Shown: positions 10,132 to 17,324 of the stretch, piece by piece
How the letters are laid out: every line of letters begins with the position of its first letter
Position numbering within the stretch: the stretch's first letter is position 1
Source of the DNA: an uncultured Granulosicoccus sp.
GTDB taxonomy: Bacteria; Pseudomonadota; Gammaproteobacteria; Granulosicoccales; Granulosicoccaceae
Length of the DNA stretch: 64,000 bases
NCBI GenBank assembly: GCA_947492525.1
Contig: CANLNQ010000002.1
Span: 124,001 to 188,000, forward strand
Direction: 5' to 3'
Translations under genes and position numbers: made by a program
The notes under the pieces: model-generated
Seen by the model: only the letters and a program-made list of their open reading frames with translations
What the model was told of the DNA's origin: nothing
The model's database searches: none

Positions 10132-11348
10132 CTACCTCTGGTACCCAGTGTCATCGTCAGCTCCTGTGCATCGAACTCGATGACCTGGCCATCGCCCGAA
10201 TGGCTGATGACGCCTCCGCGCAGAATGGTCAGGGACACCGGGGTGCCCGGTGGTAGCGCCGATATGGCGAGCAGCAATTGAGTGGCGCTGTGCACCGGCT
10301 GGCCATTGATCTGCGTGACGATGTCCATGTCCTTGAGTCCGCCACGACTGGCGGGGCTCTCTGGCAGAACCTCCTTGATCATGGCACCTTGTCCGATGGC
10401 CGAGGCGAGTCTGGGAAAGAAGCTCAGTTCCTCTACCGCGACGCCCAGCCAGCCACGCGCCACCGAACCGTGTTCGATGATCTGCGGCACGACCTGGGCC
10501 AACAGATCGGCCGGGATCGAAAAGCCGATGCCGATTGCGCCCGAACCACCCTTGAAGACAGCCGTGTTGACGCCGACCAGTTGTCCCCGTGGATTGATCA
10601 GTGCGCCACCGGAGTTGCCCGGATTGATGGCCGCATCGATCTGCACGAAGTGCTGCCAGACACTGCCGCCGGCCACACGACGATGAGTCGCGCTGACGAT
10701 CCCCTGGGTTACGGTCTGGCCGACGCCGAAAGGGTTGCCGATGGCCAGCACCACATCCCCGACTCGCAGCGGCGGGGCGTCGTCCAGCGGTACATAGGGC
10801 AGGTTGCTGGCGGCAATGCGCACCACAGCCAGGTCGGTTTCACGATCACTGCCTATCAGCAGGGCCGGGTAACTGCGTCCGTCGCTGAGCACCACGGTGA
10901 TGCGATCGAAATTCTCGATCAGATGAAGATTGGTGAGCACGACACCATCGGCATTGACGATGACTCCCGAGCCCTGACTGATGGCACCGGCGCTACCGGC
11001 CTCGCTGTCCTCGCCAACCGAGGAGGTGGCATACAGACTCACCACCGAAGGCGCTACTTTCATGATGCCGTCGTGGTAACTGATCACGCCCGTTTCGGGT
11101 ATGCCGGGAAGCGTCGCTGCCACTGCGCCGTCGGCATTGGCATCGCGCGGCAAGTCCCCGCGATTCAGTCCGGCCGCGGCGTTTACGGTGTCTTGCTCCA
11201 CGGGCGTCAGGCCGCTGGCGGACAAGCCGGCAGCCTTGCTGTTGGCACTCCCGGGAAGACTCGGCATGGGTCTGCCGGCCGTCCACCACCAGCCTGCGGC
11301 AATGCCGATGAGGGTGCAGAGCAGAAAAAAATGTGCCTTGCCCTTCAA
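10128..11348 (-). CDS. degS: DegS/AlgW-type periplasmic serine protease
   Basis: Membrane-anchored HtrA-family protease that senses misfolded outer-membrane proteins and starts cleavage of the anti-sigma factor controlling sigma-E/AlgU. The 406 residues show an N-terminal anchor (~7-23, FLLCTLIGIAAGWWW), a Pro/Gly/Ala-rich linker to ~90, a trypsin-like domain with His142 (TNLHLI instead of the common TNNHVI), Asp172 and Ser246 in NPGNSGGAL, and a single PDZ domain (~295-390). One PDZ plus an anchor, rather than two PDZs plus a cleaved signal, separates it from DegP/MucD. The linker is longer than in E. coli DegS. It converges on the metzincin gene with a four-base overlap. The position between murA-hisG and petABC fits AlgW in Pseudomonas-like gene orders. 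Confidence 0.88.
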   Translation of the reverse strand: MKGKAHFFLLCTLIGIAAGWWWTAGRPMPSLPGSANSKAAGLSASGLTPVEQDTVNAAAGLNRGDLPRDANADGAVAATLPGIPETGVISYHDGIMKVAPSVVSLYATSSVGEDSEAGSAGAISQGSGVIVNADGVVLTNLHLIENFDRITVVLSDGRSYPALLIGSDRETDLAVVRIAASNLPYVPLDDAPPLRVGDVVLAIGNPFGVGQTVTQGIVSATHRRVAGGSVWQHFVQIDAAINPGNSGGALINPRGQLVGVNTAVFKGGSGAIGIGFSIPADLLAQVVPQIIEHGSVARGWLGVAVEELSFFPRLASAIGQGAMIKEVLPESPASRGGLKDMDIVTQINGQPVHSATQLLLAISALPPGTPVSLTILRGGVISHSGDGQVIEFDAQELTMTLGTRGS

Positions 11349-11674
11349 TGGAGAACATTCCGGCCGGGCAGGCAGTTGACTGGCAGATTGTTTGCTTTCA
11401 CGGGCGATATGTTAGCGGCAAAGAAGTCGTTTTGCTGCCTCAGGTGCGAGCCGGAGTGGAACGCTTTGTCTTCGGCAGCGCAACTTGGTACGCTCGGCGC
11501 TCGTATATCGCCAGCACAAACAAATCCTTGTGATAAAATCAGGGGTTGTCAGTGGCCCGCAAAATGCTCCTTGCCAGGGTTGTTGTTGTGCGGATCGCGA
11601 AAAAGTTCACTATCAGCTGCAAGCTGCCCGGGCGTTGCAGGCTGCCACGAATTCGATTTACCTGGAGATATCGC
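11349..11674. other. Intergenic region between degS and petA
   Basis: Divergent 326-base region with no credible gene. It holds the candidate petABC promoter near 11531-11539 and a leader of about 130 bases before petA. I find no clear promoter for degS on the other strand. Confidence 0.5.
11531..11539 (+). promoter_or_regulatory. Candidate extended -10 promoter of petABC
   Basis: TGA-TAAAAT (TG at 11531-11532, hexamer 11534-11539) is a good extended -10. No convincing -35 hexamer is seen 16-18 bases upstream. It is the best promoter candidate in the degS-petA gap. Confidence 0.45.
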
Positions 11675-12358
11675 ATGAGTGCGAATGACCGGAAGGGTAC
11701 TGCCAATCAAGCATCGGCGGATGGCTCTTCTACTAGTAATCCGGCCGCAGTGGACTCGTCGATTGCCGACCGTGTGGACGACCCCAAGCGTCGTCGTCTG
11801 TTGGTGCAATGTGCGTCTGCCGTGGGTGGACTGGGCGCTGTAGCGTTGGCTGTTCCACTGTTGGGTTCCATGTCGCCCAGTGCAAGAGCCAAGGCAGCAG
11901 GTGCACCGGTACAGGCCGATATCAGCAAGCTGACGCCGGGACAGCTGGTGACGGTCGAGTGGCGCGGCAAGCCGGTATGGATTGTCAGCCGAACCGAAGA
12001 GACACTGAAGCATCTGGAAGAGGACACCGAAAGGTTGTCGGATCCGGCATCGGAAGTGGAGCAGCAGCCAGCCTACGCGCAGAACCCTGCACGAGCGATT
12101 CGCCCGGAGACTCTGGTCGTCATCGGTATCTGCACACACCTGGGTTGTTCGCCCAGCTACCGTCCTGAAATCGCACCTGCCGATCTGGGCGCCGACTGGG
12201 ATGGCGGATTCTTCTGTCCTTGCCACGGTTCCAAGTTCGATATGGCCGGACGCGTCTACAAGGGCGTTCCCGCACCAACCAATCTTGAAATTCCTCCGTA
12301 CAGGTTTGTCGATGACAACACGATCATCGTGGGCGAAGATTCAGGAGTAGCGGCATGA
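11675..12358 (+). CDS. petA: Ubiquinol-cytochrome c reductase iron-sulfur (Rieske) subunit
   Basis: Carries the 2Fe-2S cluster of the cytochrome bc1 complex, accepting electrons from quinol on the periplasmic face. The 227 residues include an N-terminal twin-Arg-like stretch with a membrane helix (RRRLLVQCASAVGGLGAVAL, about 35-60) and the two cluster motifs CTHLGC and CPCHGSKFD, with the disulfide cysteines in place. Start chosen at ATG 11675, preceded by GGAGA; the frame opens 129 bases earlier without such support. The stop overlaps petB (ATGA), giving a coupled petABC operon. Confidence 0.96.
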   Translation: MSANDRKGTANQASADGSSTSNPAAVDSSIADRVDDPKRRRLLVQCASAVGGLGAVALAVPLLGSMSPSARAKAAGAPVQADISKLTPGQLVTVEWRGKPVWIVSRTEETLKHLEEDTERLSDPASEVEQQPAYAQNPARAIRPETLVVIGICTHLGCSPSYRPEIAPADLGADWDGGFFCPCHGSKFDMAGRVYKGVPAPTNLEIPPYRFVDDNTIIVGEDSGVAA

Positions 12359-13593
12359 GTGCGAACGTCGACAAGCAGGGCGGTGGAGTTCTGGGCTGGA
12401 TTGATGAGCGATTCCCGCTCACCAAGATGCTCGAAGAGCACATCACGAAGTACTACGCACCGAAGAACTTCAATTTCTGGTACTACTTCGGTTCTCTGGC
12501 GCTGCTGGTCCTGATCATCCAGATCGTGACCGGTATCTTCCTGACGATGAACTACAAGCCTGATGGCAGCCTGGCGTTCACCTCTGTCGAATACATCATG
12601 CGAGATGTCAACTTCGGCTGGCTGATTCGCTACATGCACTCCACCGGCGCGTCGATGTTCTTCGTGGTGATCTACCTGCACATGTTCAGGGCCTTGCTGT
12701 ACGGTTCCTACAAGAAGCCGCGAGAGCTGTTGTGGGTATTCGGCATGCTGATCTACGTCGCTCTGATGGCGGAAGCATTCATGGGTTACCTGCTGCCTTG
12801 GGGACAGATGAGTTACTGGGGGGCACAGGTCATCATCTCGCTGTTCGGTGCCATTCCATTCGGTATCGGTGATGCACTGACCATCTGGCTCAAGGGTGAC
12901 TACATCGTCTCCGATGCCACGCTGAATCGTTTCTTTGCCCTGCACGTCATTGCGGTACCGCTGGTGCTGGTCTTTCTGGTGGCTGCGCACATTCTGGCGC
13001 TGCACGAAGTGGGTTCCAACAACCCGGACGGCATCGAGATCAAGAAGAACAAGAACGCCGAAGGCATTCCCAAGGACGGTATTCCGTTCCACCCGTACTA
13101 CACGGTCAAGGATTTCCTGGGTGCCGTGGTCTTTCTCATCGTCTTCTTCGCCATCGTGTTCTTCGCACCGGAGATGGGTGGTTATTTCCTTGAACACGCC
13201 AACTTCGTACCGGCAGATCCTCTGAAAACACCTGAGCACATTGCACCGGTCTGGTATTTCACGCCGTTCTACGCCATTCTGCGAGCGGTACCTGACAAGC
13301 TCGGTGGTGTCATCGCCATGGGCGGCGCCATTTTCGTGCTGTTCCTGTTGCCATGGATCGATCGCAATCCGGTCAGGTCCATCCGTTATCGGTCCTCGAC
13401 CTACAAGATCCTGCTGTTCACCTTCGCCATTGCGTTCGTCATCCTCGGTTACATGGGCATGCAGACGCCAACGCCGGTAGGCACCCTGATTTCACGTATC
13501 TGTGCCGGGATCTACTTCGGTTACTTCATCGCTCTGTTCTTCATCAGTCGCAACGAGAAGAACAAGCCGGTACCTGAGAGGGTTACATCGTGA
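12355..13593 (+). CDS. petB: Cytochrome b of the bc1 complex
   Basis: The 412-residue membrane subunit that binds two b hemes and both quinone sites. Conserved pieces include YYFGSLALLVLIIQIVTGIF, the first-helix region WLIRYMHSTGASMFFVVIYL with heme-ligand histidines, the GYLLPWGQMSYWGA segment, and the Qo-site PEW-type region (here PEHIAPVWYFTPFYAILRA). Eight or so hydrophobic helices are visible. It overlaps petA and petC by four bases on each side. Confidence 0.97.
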   Translation: MSANVDKQGGGVLGWIDERFPLTKMLEEHITKYYAPKNFNFWYYFGSLALLVLIIQIVTGIFLTMNYKPDGSLAFTSVEYIMRDVNFGWLIRYMHSTGASMFFVVIYLHMFRALLYGSYKKPRELLWVFGMLIYVALMAEAFMGYLLPWGQMSYWGAQVIISLFGAIPFGIGDALTIWLKGDYIVSDATLNRFFALHVIAVPLVLVFLVAAHILALHEVGSNNPDGIEIKKNKNAEGIPKDGIPFHPYYTVKDFLGAVVFLIVFFAIVFFAPEMGGYFLEHANFVPADPLKTPEHIAPVWYFTPFYAILRAVPDKLGGVIAMGGAIFVLFLLPWIDRNPVRSIRYRSSTYKILLFTFAIAFVILGYMGMQTPTPVGTLISRICAGIYFGYFIALFFISRNEKNKPVPERVTS

Positions 13594-14483
13594 TCGATCA
13601 ATACGGCTCGCAGCAACAGGCAAGGCGGCAGGCGCGGGAGCAGGCCGCTCGTTTACAGACGAAAAGAGGACGTGTGAAGGTGCTCAGCAGAACAGACTTG
13701 CAAACCGGCAAATACCAGCGTCTGCTGGTGCTGACCACGGCTGCGGTTCTGGCTGCAGGCTCCTTGCTCTATGTCGGCCAGTCACGTGCGGCCAGTACCG
13801 GCGTGCACCTGGAATCGCCACGAATCGATCAGGGCAATGATAAGTCGCTGCAACGCGGTGCTCAGGCATTCGTGAACTACTGCATGGGCTGTCACACGGC
13901 CGACTACCAGCGTTACAGTCGTTTTGCCCAGGATGCCGGTCTGTCCGAGGAAGATGTCAGCAATAATCTGATCTTCACCACAGACGAGGCCGGTGAGCGC
14001 ACCAAGGTGGGTTCTCTGATGGTCAACAACATGACCAGCGAATACGGCAAGCAGGCCTTCGGTGTTGCCCCTCCGAATCTTGCGCTGACTGCGCGTTCGC
14101 GCGGCGTGGACTGGATCTACACCTATCTGAAGTCGTACTACGTGGACCCGAGCATTGCCACCACTGGCGTCAACAACCTGGTATACCCGGGAACGGCAAT
14201 GCCTCATGTGCTGTGGGATCTGCAGGGTCTGCAGACACCGATCTATGGTGAAGAGGTACACGGCGCACGTCCCATCACCGGACTCGAGCTGACCCAGGAA
14301 GGCTCCATGTCACCGGACGAGTACGATGACCTGATTGCCGATATCACGAACTTCATGGCCTACATGAGTGACCCCATCAAGGAAACCCGGCATCGGGTTG
14401 GCATGTACGTCATGCTGTTTCTCTTCCTGTTGCTTGGTGTTGCCTACATCCTGAAGAAAGAGTACTGGAAAGACGTCGTATAG
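13590..14483 (+). CDS. petC: Cytochrome c1 of the bc1 complex
   Basis: Membrane-anchored c-type cytochrome passing electrons from the Rieske centre to soluble cytochrome c. The heme site is NYCMGCHTADY (CxxCH), a signal peptide lies near residues 44-66 (LLVLTTAAVLAAGSLLYVG), and a C-terminal anchor reads MYVMLFLFLLLGVAYILKKE. GTG 13590 overlaps the petB stop and has GAGAGG seven bases upstream; GTG 13674 is an alternative with GAGGA at short spacing and would give a more ordinary N-terminus, so the 28-residue Gln/Arg-rich extension is uncertain. Confidence 0.95.
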   Translation: MIDQYGSQQQARRQAREQAARLQTKRGRVKVLSRTDLQTGKYQRLLVLTTAAVLAAGSLLYVGQSRAASTGVHLESPRIDQGNDKSLQRGAQAFVNYCMGCHTADYQRYSRFAQDAGLSEEDVSNNLIFTTDEAGERTKVGSLMVNNMTSEYGKQAFGVAPPNLALTARSRGVDWIYTYLKSYYVDPSIATTGVNNLVYPGTAMPHVLWDLQGLQTPIYGEEVHGARPITGLELTQEGSMSPDEYDDLIADITNFMAYMSDPIKETRHRVGMYVMLFLFLLLGVAYILKKEYWKDVV

Positions 14484-14546
14484 CCATTGCGGTGTTACGT
14501 TGATAGTGGTTGCAGTGTTTTCACGGCACTGTGATTCGATACGGTT

Positions 14547-14577
14547 GGGCCATCGAGAGATGGCCCATCGTGTTTTT
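14547..14577 (+). terminator. Rho-independent terminator after petABC
   Basis: Perfect eight-base stem GGGCCATC (14547-14554) / GATGGCCC (14559-14566) with a GAGA tetraloop, followed a few bases later by a run of five T. Confidence 0.75.
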
Positions 14578-14594
14578 CACGAGGGGGATTTCCG

Positions 14595-15221
14595 TTGACT
14601 GCGAGTGCTAATCGTCATTCCGCCATCGTGCTGTACTCGGATGCGTCCGATATTCACAGTCACAGGGTCAGGCTGGTGTTGGCAGAAAAGGATCTTCAGA
14701 CCGATGTGCGGCATCTCGAGGCAGGTGTGCAGGACGCGGAATTCGCGCGAGTGAACCCGTCATTGCAGCTGCCGACGCTGATTGATCGTGAATTGGTGCT
14801 CTACGATGCCCGGGTAATCATCGACTACCTGGACGAACGCTACCCGCACCCGCCGATGATGCCGGTCGATCCGGTTTCCCGGGCAAGAACACGACTCGCC
14901 TTGTATCGTATCGGCGCCGACTGGTATTCTCTGCGGCCCGACGCCTCTCATTCGGACAAGGACCCCGAAACAGCAGCAGCCATGCTGAGTGAGTCACTCA
15001 CGGCTGCCAGCGACGTATTTGCTGCCATGCCCTATTTTTTCAGCAATGAATATTCGATACTGGATGCGACACTGGCGCCGCTGTTGTGGCGTCTGCCGGC
15101 TTATGGCATCGTATTGCCAGATGCTGCTGCACCGGTCATGCAGTATGCCAGGCGCCTGTTTGCGCGCCCGGGTTTTCAGGCCAGCTTGAGCGTTACAGAA
15201 CGCGAAATGGAGCACTCATGA
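14595..15221 (+). CDS. sspA: Stringent starvation protein A
   Basis: An RNA-polymerase-associated protein with a glutathione S-transferase fold. The 208 residues show an N-terminal thioredoxin-like half (VLYSDASDIHSHRVRLVLAE ... NPSLQLPTLIDRELVLYDARVI) and an all-helical C-terminal half. The TTG start is preceded by GAGGGGGA at good spacing. The order petABC-sspA-sspB is the usual one in gammaproteobacteria, and the terminator between petC and sspA suggests separate control. The stop overlaps sspB (ATGA). Confidence 0.93.
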   Translation: MTASANRHSAIVLYSDASDIHSHRVRLVLAEKDLQTDVRHLEAGVQDAEFARVNPSLQLPTLIDRELVLYDARVIIDYLDERYPHPPMMPVDPVSRARTRLALYRIGADWYSLRPDASHSDKDPETAAAMLSESLTAASDVFAAMPYFFSNEYSILDATLAPLLWRLPAYGIVLPDAAAPVMQYARRLFARPGFQASLSVTEREMEHS

Positions 15222-15643
15222 CGTCCAGTCGTCCGTATCTTATCCGCGCTCTCTACGAGTGGATCGTGGATAACGGGTTCACACCCTACATGCTGGTGGA
15301 TACTTCGCTGGAAATGGTCGAGGTGCCGCGCGCTTTCGTCGAGAATGGTCGCATCATCCTCAATATCAGTCCTGAAGCCACCCACAGTCTCGTGCTCGGC
15401 AATGAGGCGGTGACCTTCAATGCCCGTTTCAGCGGAACGGCCATGGATGTGCATGTGCCGGTCGTCAGTGTGCTGGCCATCTACGCGCGTGAAAACGGTC
15501 AGGGGATGATGTTCGGTGAGCAGGATGATACGACGCCACCGGATCCCGGCCCCGGTGGTGGGCCAGGCAAGCCCGATGTCGACAAGACACCCAAGGCGCC
15601 GGCAGAGTCAGCCAAACGTCCCAGTCTCAAGATCGTCAAATAG
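15218..15643 (+). CDS. sspB: ClpXP adaptor SspB
   Basis: Delivers ssrA-tagged proteins to ClpXP. The 141-residue protein begins SSRPYLIRALYEWIVDNGFT, typical of SspB, and contains the substrate-binding core NISPEATHSLVLGNEAVTF and FNARFSGTAMDVHVPV. A Pro/Gly-rich tail ends in RPSLKIVK, the ClpX-docking motif. Start taken at ATG 15218, which overlaps the sspA stop. Confidence 0.95.
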   Translation: MTSSRPYLIRALYEWIVDNGFTPYMLVDTSLEMVEVPRAFVENGRIILNISPEATHSLVLGNEAVTFNARFSGTAMDVHVPVVSVLAIYARENGQGMMFGEQDDTTPPDPGPGGGPGKPDVDKTPKAPAESAKRPSLKIVK

Positions 15644-15761
15644 ACTGCAGGGCGGGGCTCGGCCTGAAGTATCATGCAATCTTGTGCTCGGTGATGGTGC
15701 GCACCTGCGCTTTGTTGCAGTGTGCCTCTGAGAAGAAAGTCTCAAAACCACTGACATTGCA

Positions 15762-15789
15762 TTGTATTAATGTTCACAGGTGATATGAT
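15762..15789 (+). promoter_or_regulatory. Candidate promoter of the LuxR-type gene
   Basis: TTGTAT (15762-15767), a 16-base spacer, and TGA-TATGAT (15781-15789), i.e. an extended -10. It lies in the 236-base gap after sspB, about 90 bases before the start. I see no dyad resembling a lux box around it. Confidence 0.5.
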
Positions 15790-15879
15790 TTTTCGTTGGA
15801 GCGATGGACAGCATCTGACGGCGTGACGATGCGGTTCTGATGCATCAACGTATAACTTGCGACCATCAGGATGATAACC

Positions 15880-16761
15880 ATGCAAGACAGCCTGCACGAT
15901 TATGTAGATGCCTTGTTCAAGGCAGGGTCTTTCGAAGCAGCCTTTGATATCTATCAGCAGGAAGTGGTACGTCTGGGGTTCGATGGCGTGCTCTATACCA
16001 TCATTCCTCAGGTCATCATCCAGACCAGATTCCAGATTCACCCGGTCTATATCGTCTCCAGCGGATTCGACTCGCGATTCCTGGCCCATTACGAGGAAGC
16101 ACAGTTCTATCTGGATGACCCTTTCATCGTCGCCATGGACGATGGCGTCGACCGTACGCTGGATTGGGACAGCGAGCTCAGCAACAAGTACATCATGCGC
16201 AATGCGGCCAGTCGCGAAATCATGGATGTCGCCCGTGGTTATGGTTTGCACAGCGGCCTGACCATTCCATTGATGTCTGACGAGCGTGGTATGGCAGCCG
16301 CTACCATTGTCAGCCGCGAAACGGACGGTTTCGGTGTGCTCAAGCAAGCCGCCCAGGCGGCACTCGAGATGAGAACCACCTTGTTTCACAATCGAATCCT
16401 GGCAAGCCCCAAATTCGCCACGGTGTTTTCGCAGCCCGTTCTCGATTCATTCAATACCAAGCAACTGGGGTATGTGCTGGGTCTGGCATCCGGTTTGTCC
16501 ACCGAGGACATTGCCAGTTCACTGGGTACATCCGTCGGTTATCTGGAGCAGTCCATGCTCAAGTTGCGACGCAAGATTTCCGGTGTCACTGAATTCGAAT
16601 CCGCTACGGTCAATCGCAATCAGATCATGTATACCGCAGGGTTGCTGAACCTGCTGCGCGAGGATATCTTGCAGAGCGTGCCACCCCTGCGGAAAAGGCC
16701 GGATAAACCGAAGAAGCCCAGTCGATCTGCGACCCTGAAGAAATCCGTCGCCAATTCCTGA
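15880..16761 (+). CDS. LuxR-family protein with autoinducer-binding-like domain (solo)
   Basis: A protein of ~293 residues. The N-terminal half resembles the LuxR autoinducer-binding domain: the DDPFIVA Asp-Pro pair, a Trp in LDWDSEL, and YGLHSGLTIPLMSDERGMAA, matching the family G-[ILV]-xSGxTIPL region. The C-terminal half (FNTKQLGYVLGLASGLSTED onward) aligns with the LuxR/GerE helix-turn-helix but departs from the usual TxRExEVL...GxxxKEIA pattern, so DNA binding is less sure. A basic Pro/Lys/Arg tail follows. No luxI synthase is nearby, making it a solo. Start 15880 is chosen because AGGAT at 15868-15872 sits seven bases upstream; ATG 15871 is in frame. Confidence 0.75.
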   Translation: MQDSLHDYVDALFKAGSFEAAFDIYQQEVVRLGFDGVLYTIIPQVIIQTRFQIHPVYIVSSGFDSRFLAHYEEAQFYLDDPFIVAMDDGVDRTLDWDSELSNKYIMRNAASREIMDVARGYGLHSGLTIPLMSDERGMAAATIVSRETDGFGVLKQAAQAALEMRTTLFHNRILASPKFATVFSQPVLDSFNTKQLGYVLGLASGLSTEDIASSLGTSVGYLEQSMLKLRRKISGVTEFESATVNRNQIMYTAGLLNLLREDILQSVPPLRKRPDKPKKPSRSATLKKSVANS

Positions 16762-16794
16762 ATTCAGGGGCGGTTGGAATATCTCAACCCGTTG

Positions 16795-17184
16795 CTACTC
16801 TTCAACCGCGTTGATCACCCAGTTTACCTGGTGAGACTGCCAGCATTGGTCCTCGGGCGTATGCCGGTCAGCAGGGTGCAGAGCCAGTACGTCGATTCGG
16901 GCCGGTGTCATGCTGTCGGCATGCTTTTGCAGCCAGGCATTGGCCGTTCGACGGAGTTTTCGCTGCTTGCGTGAGTCGACGCTTGCCAGCGCCCCTCCGA
17001 ACCGCTGCCCCGAGCGAAAGCGAACCTCCACGAATACGATGGTGCGATTGTCAGGGTGCTGCATGACAAGATCGATCTCGCCGATCCGTCGATGGTAGTT
17101 GGCTTCGAGGAATCGATAGCCATGGTGCTGCAGCCAGCTCAGTGCCAGTGTCTCGGCCATGCTTCCCTGTTCCCGTGTCTGCAT
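16795..17184 (-). CDS. yraN: YraN family (UPF0102) nuclease-fold protein
   Basis: A 129-residue member of the YraN/UPF0102 family, which has a restriction-endonuclease-like fold and no settled biochemical role. The conserved core is visible: GYRFLEANYHRRIGEIDLV and FVEVRFRSGQRFGGALASVD, with the acidic Glu-Ile-Asp and Glu-Val-Arg pieces of the fold. The start is set at 17184 because AAGGAGG lies eight bases upstream; the frame extends 28 codons further without support. It follows lpoA on the same strand, the usual lpoA-yraN order. Confidence 0.9.
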   Translation of the reverse strand: MQTREQGSMAETLALSWLQHHGYRFLEANYHRRIGEIDLVMQHPDNRTIVFVEVRFRSGQRFGGALASVDSRKQRKLRRTANAWLQKHADSMTPARIDVLALHPADRHTPEDQCWQSHQVNWVINAVEE

Positions 17185-17324
17185 TGCAAGGCCTCCTTGC
17201 CCTGTCGTTCTGATCTGCTGTTTCTGCAGTTCAAGCAAGCTGCTGCCAGCTGCGTGAATGGTCTTCACTGTGAATGGTTTTCGCTACTATCGATGATTTC
17301 CCGACAGTGCGGCAACCGTTTCCG

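Noticed and set aside
10278-11678. 466-codon plus-strand frame
   Set aside because: Antisense shadow of the degS-type gene, which has full catalytic motifs on the other strand.
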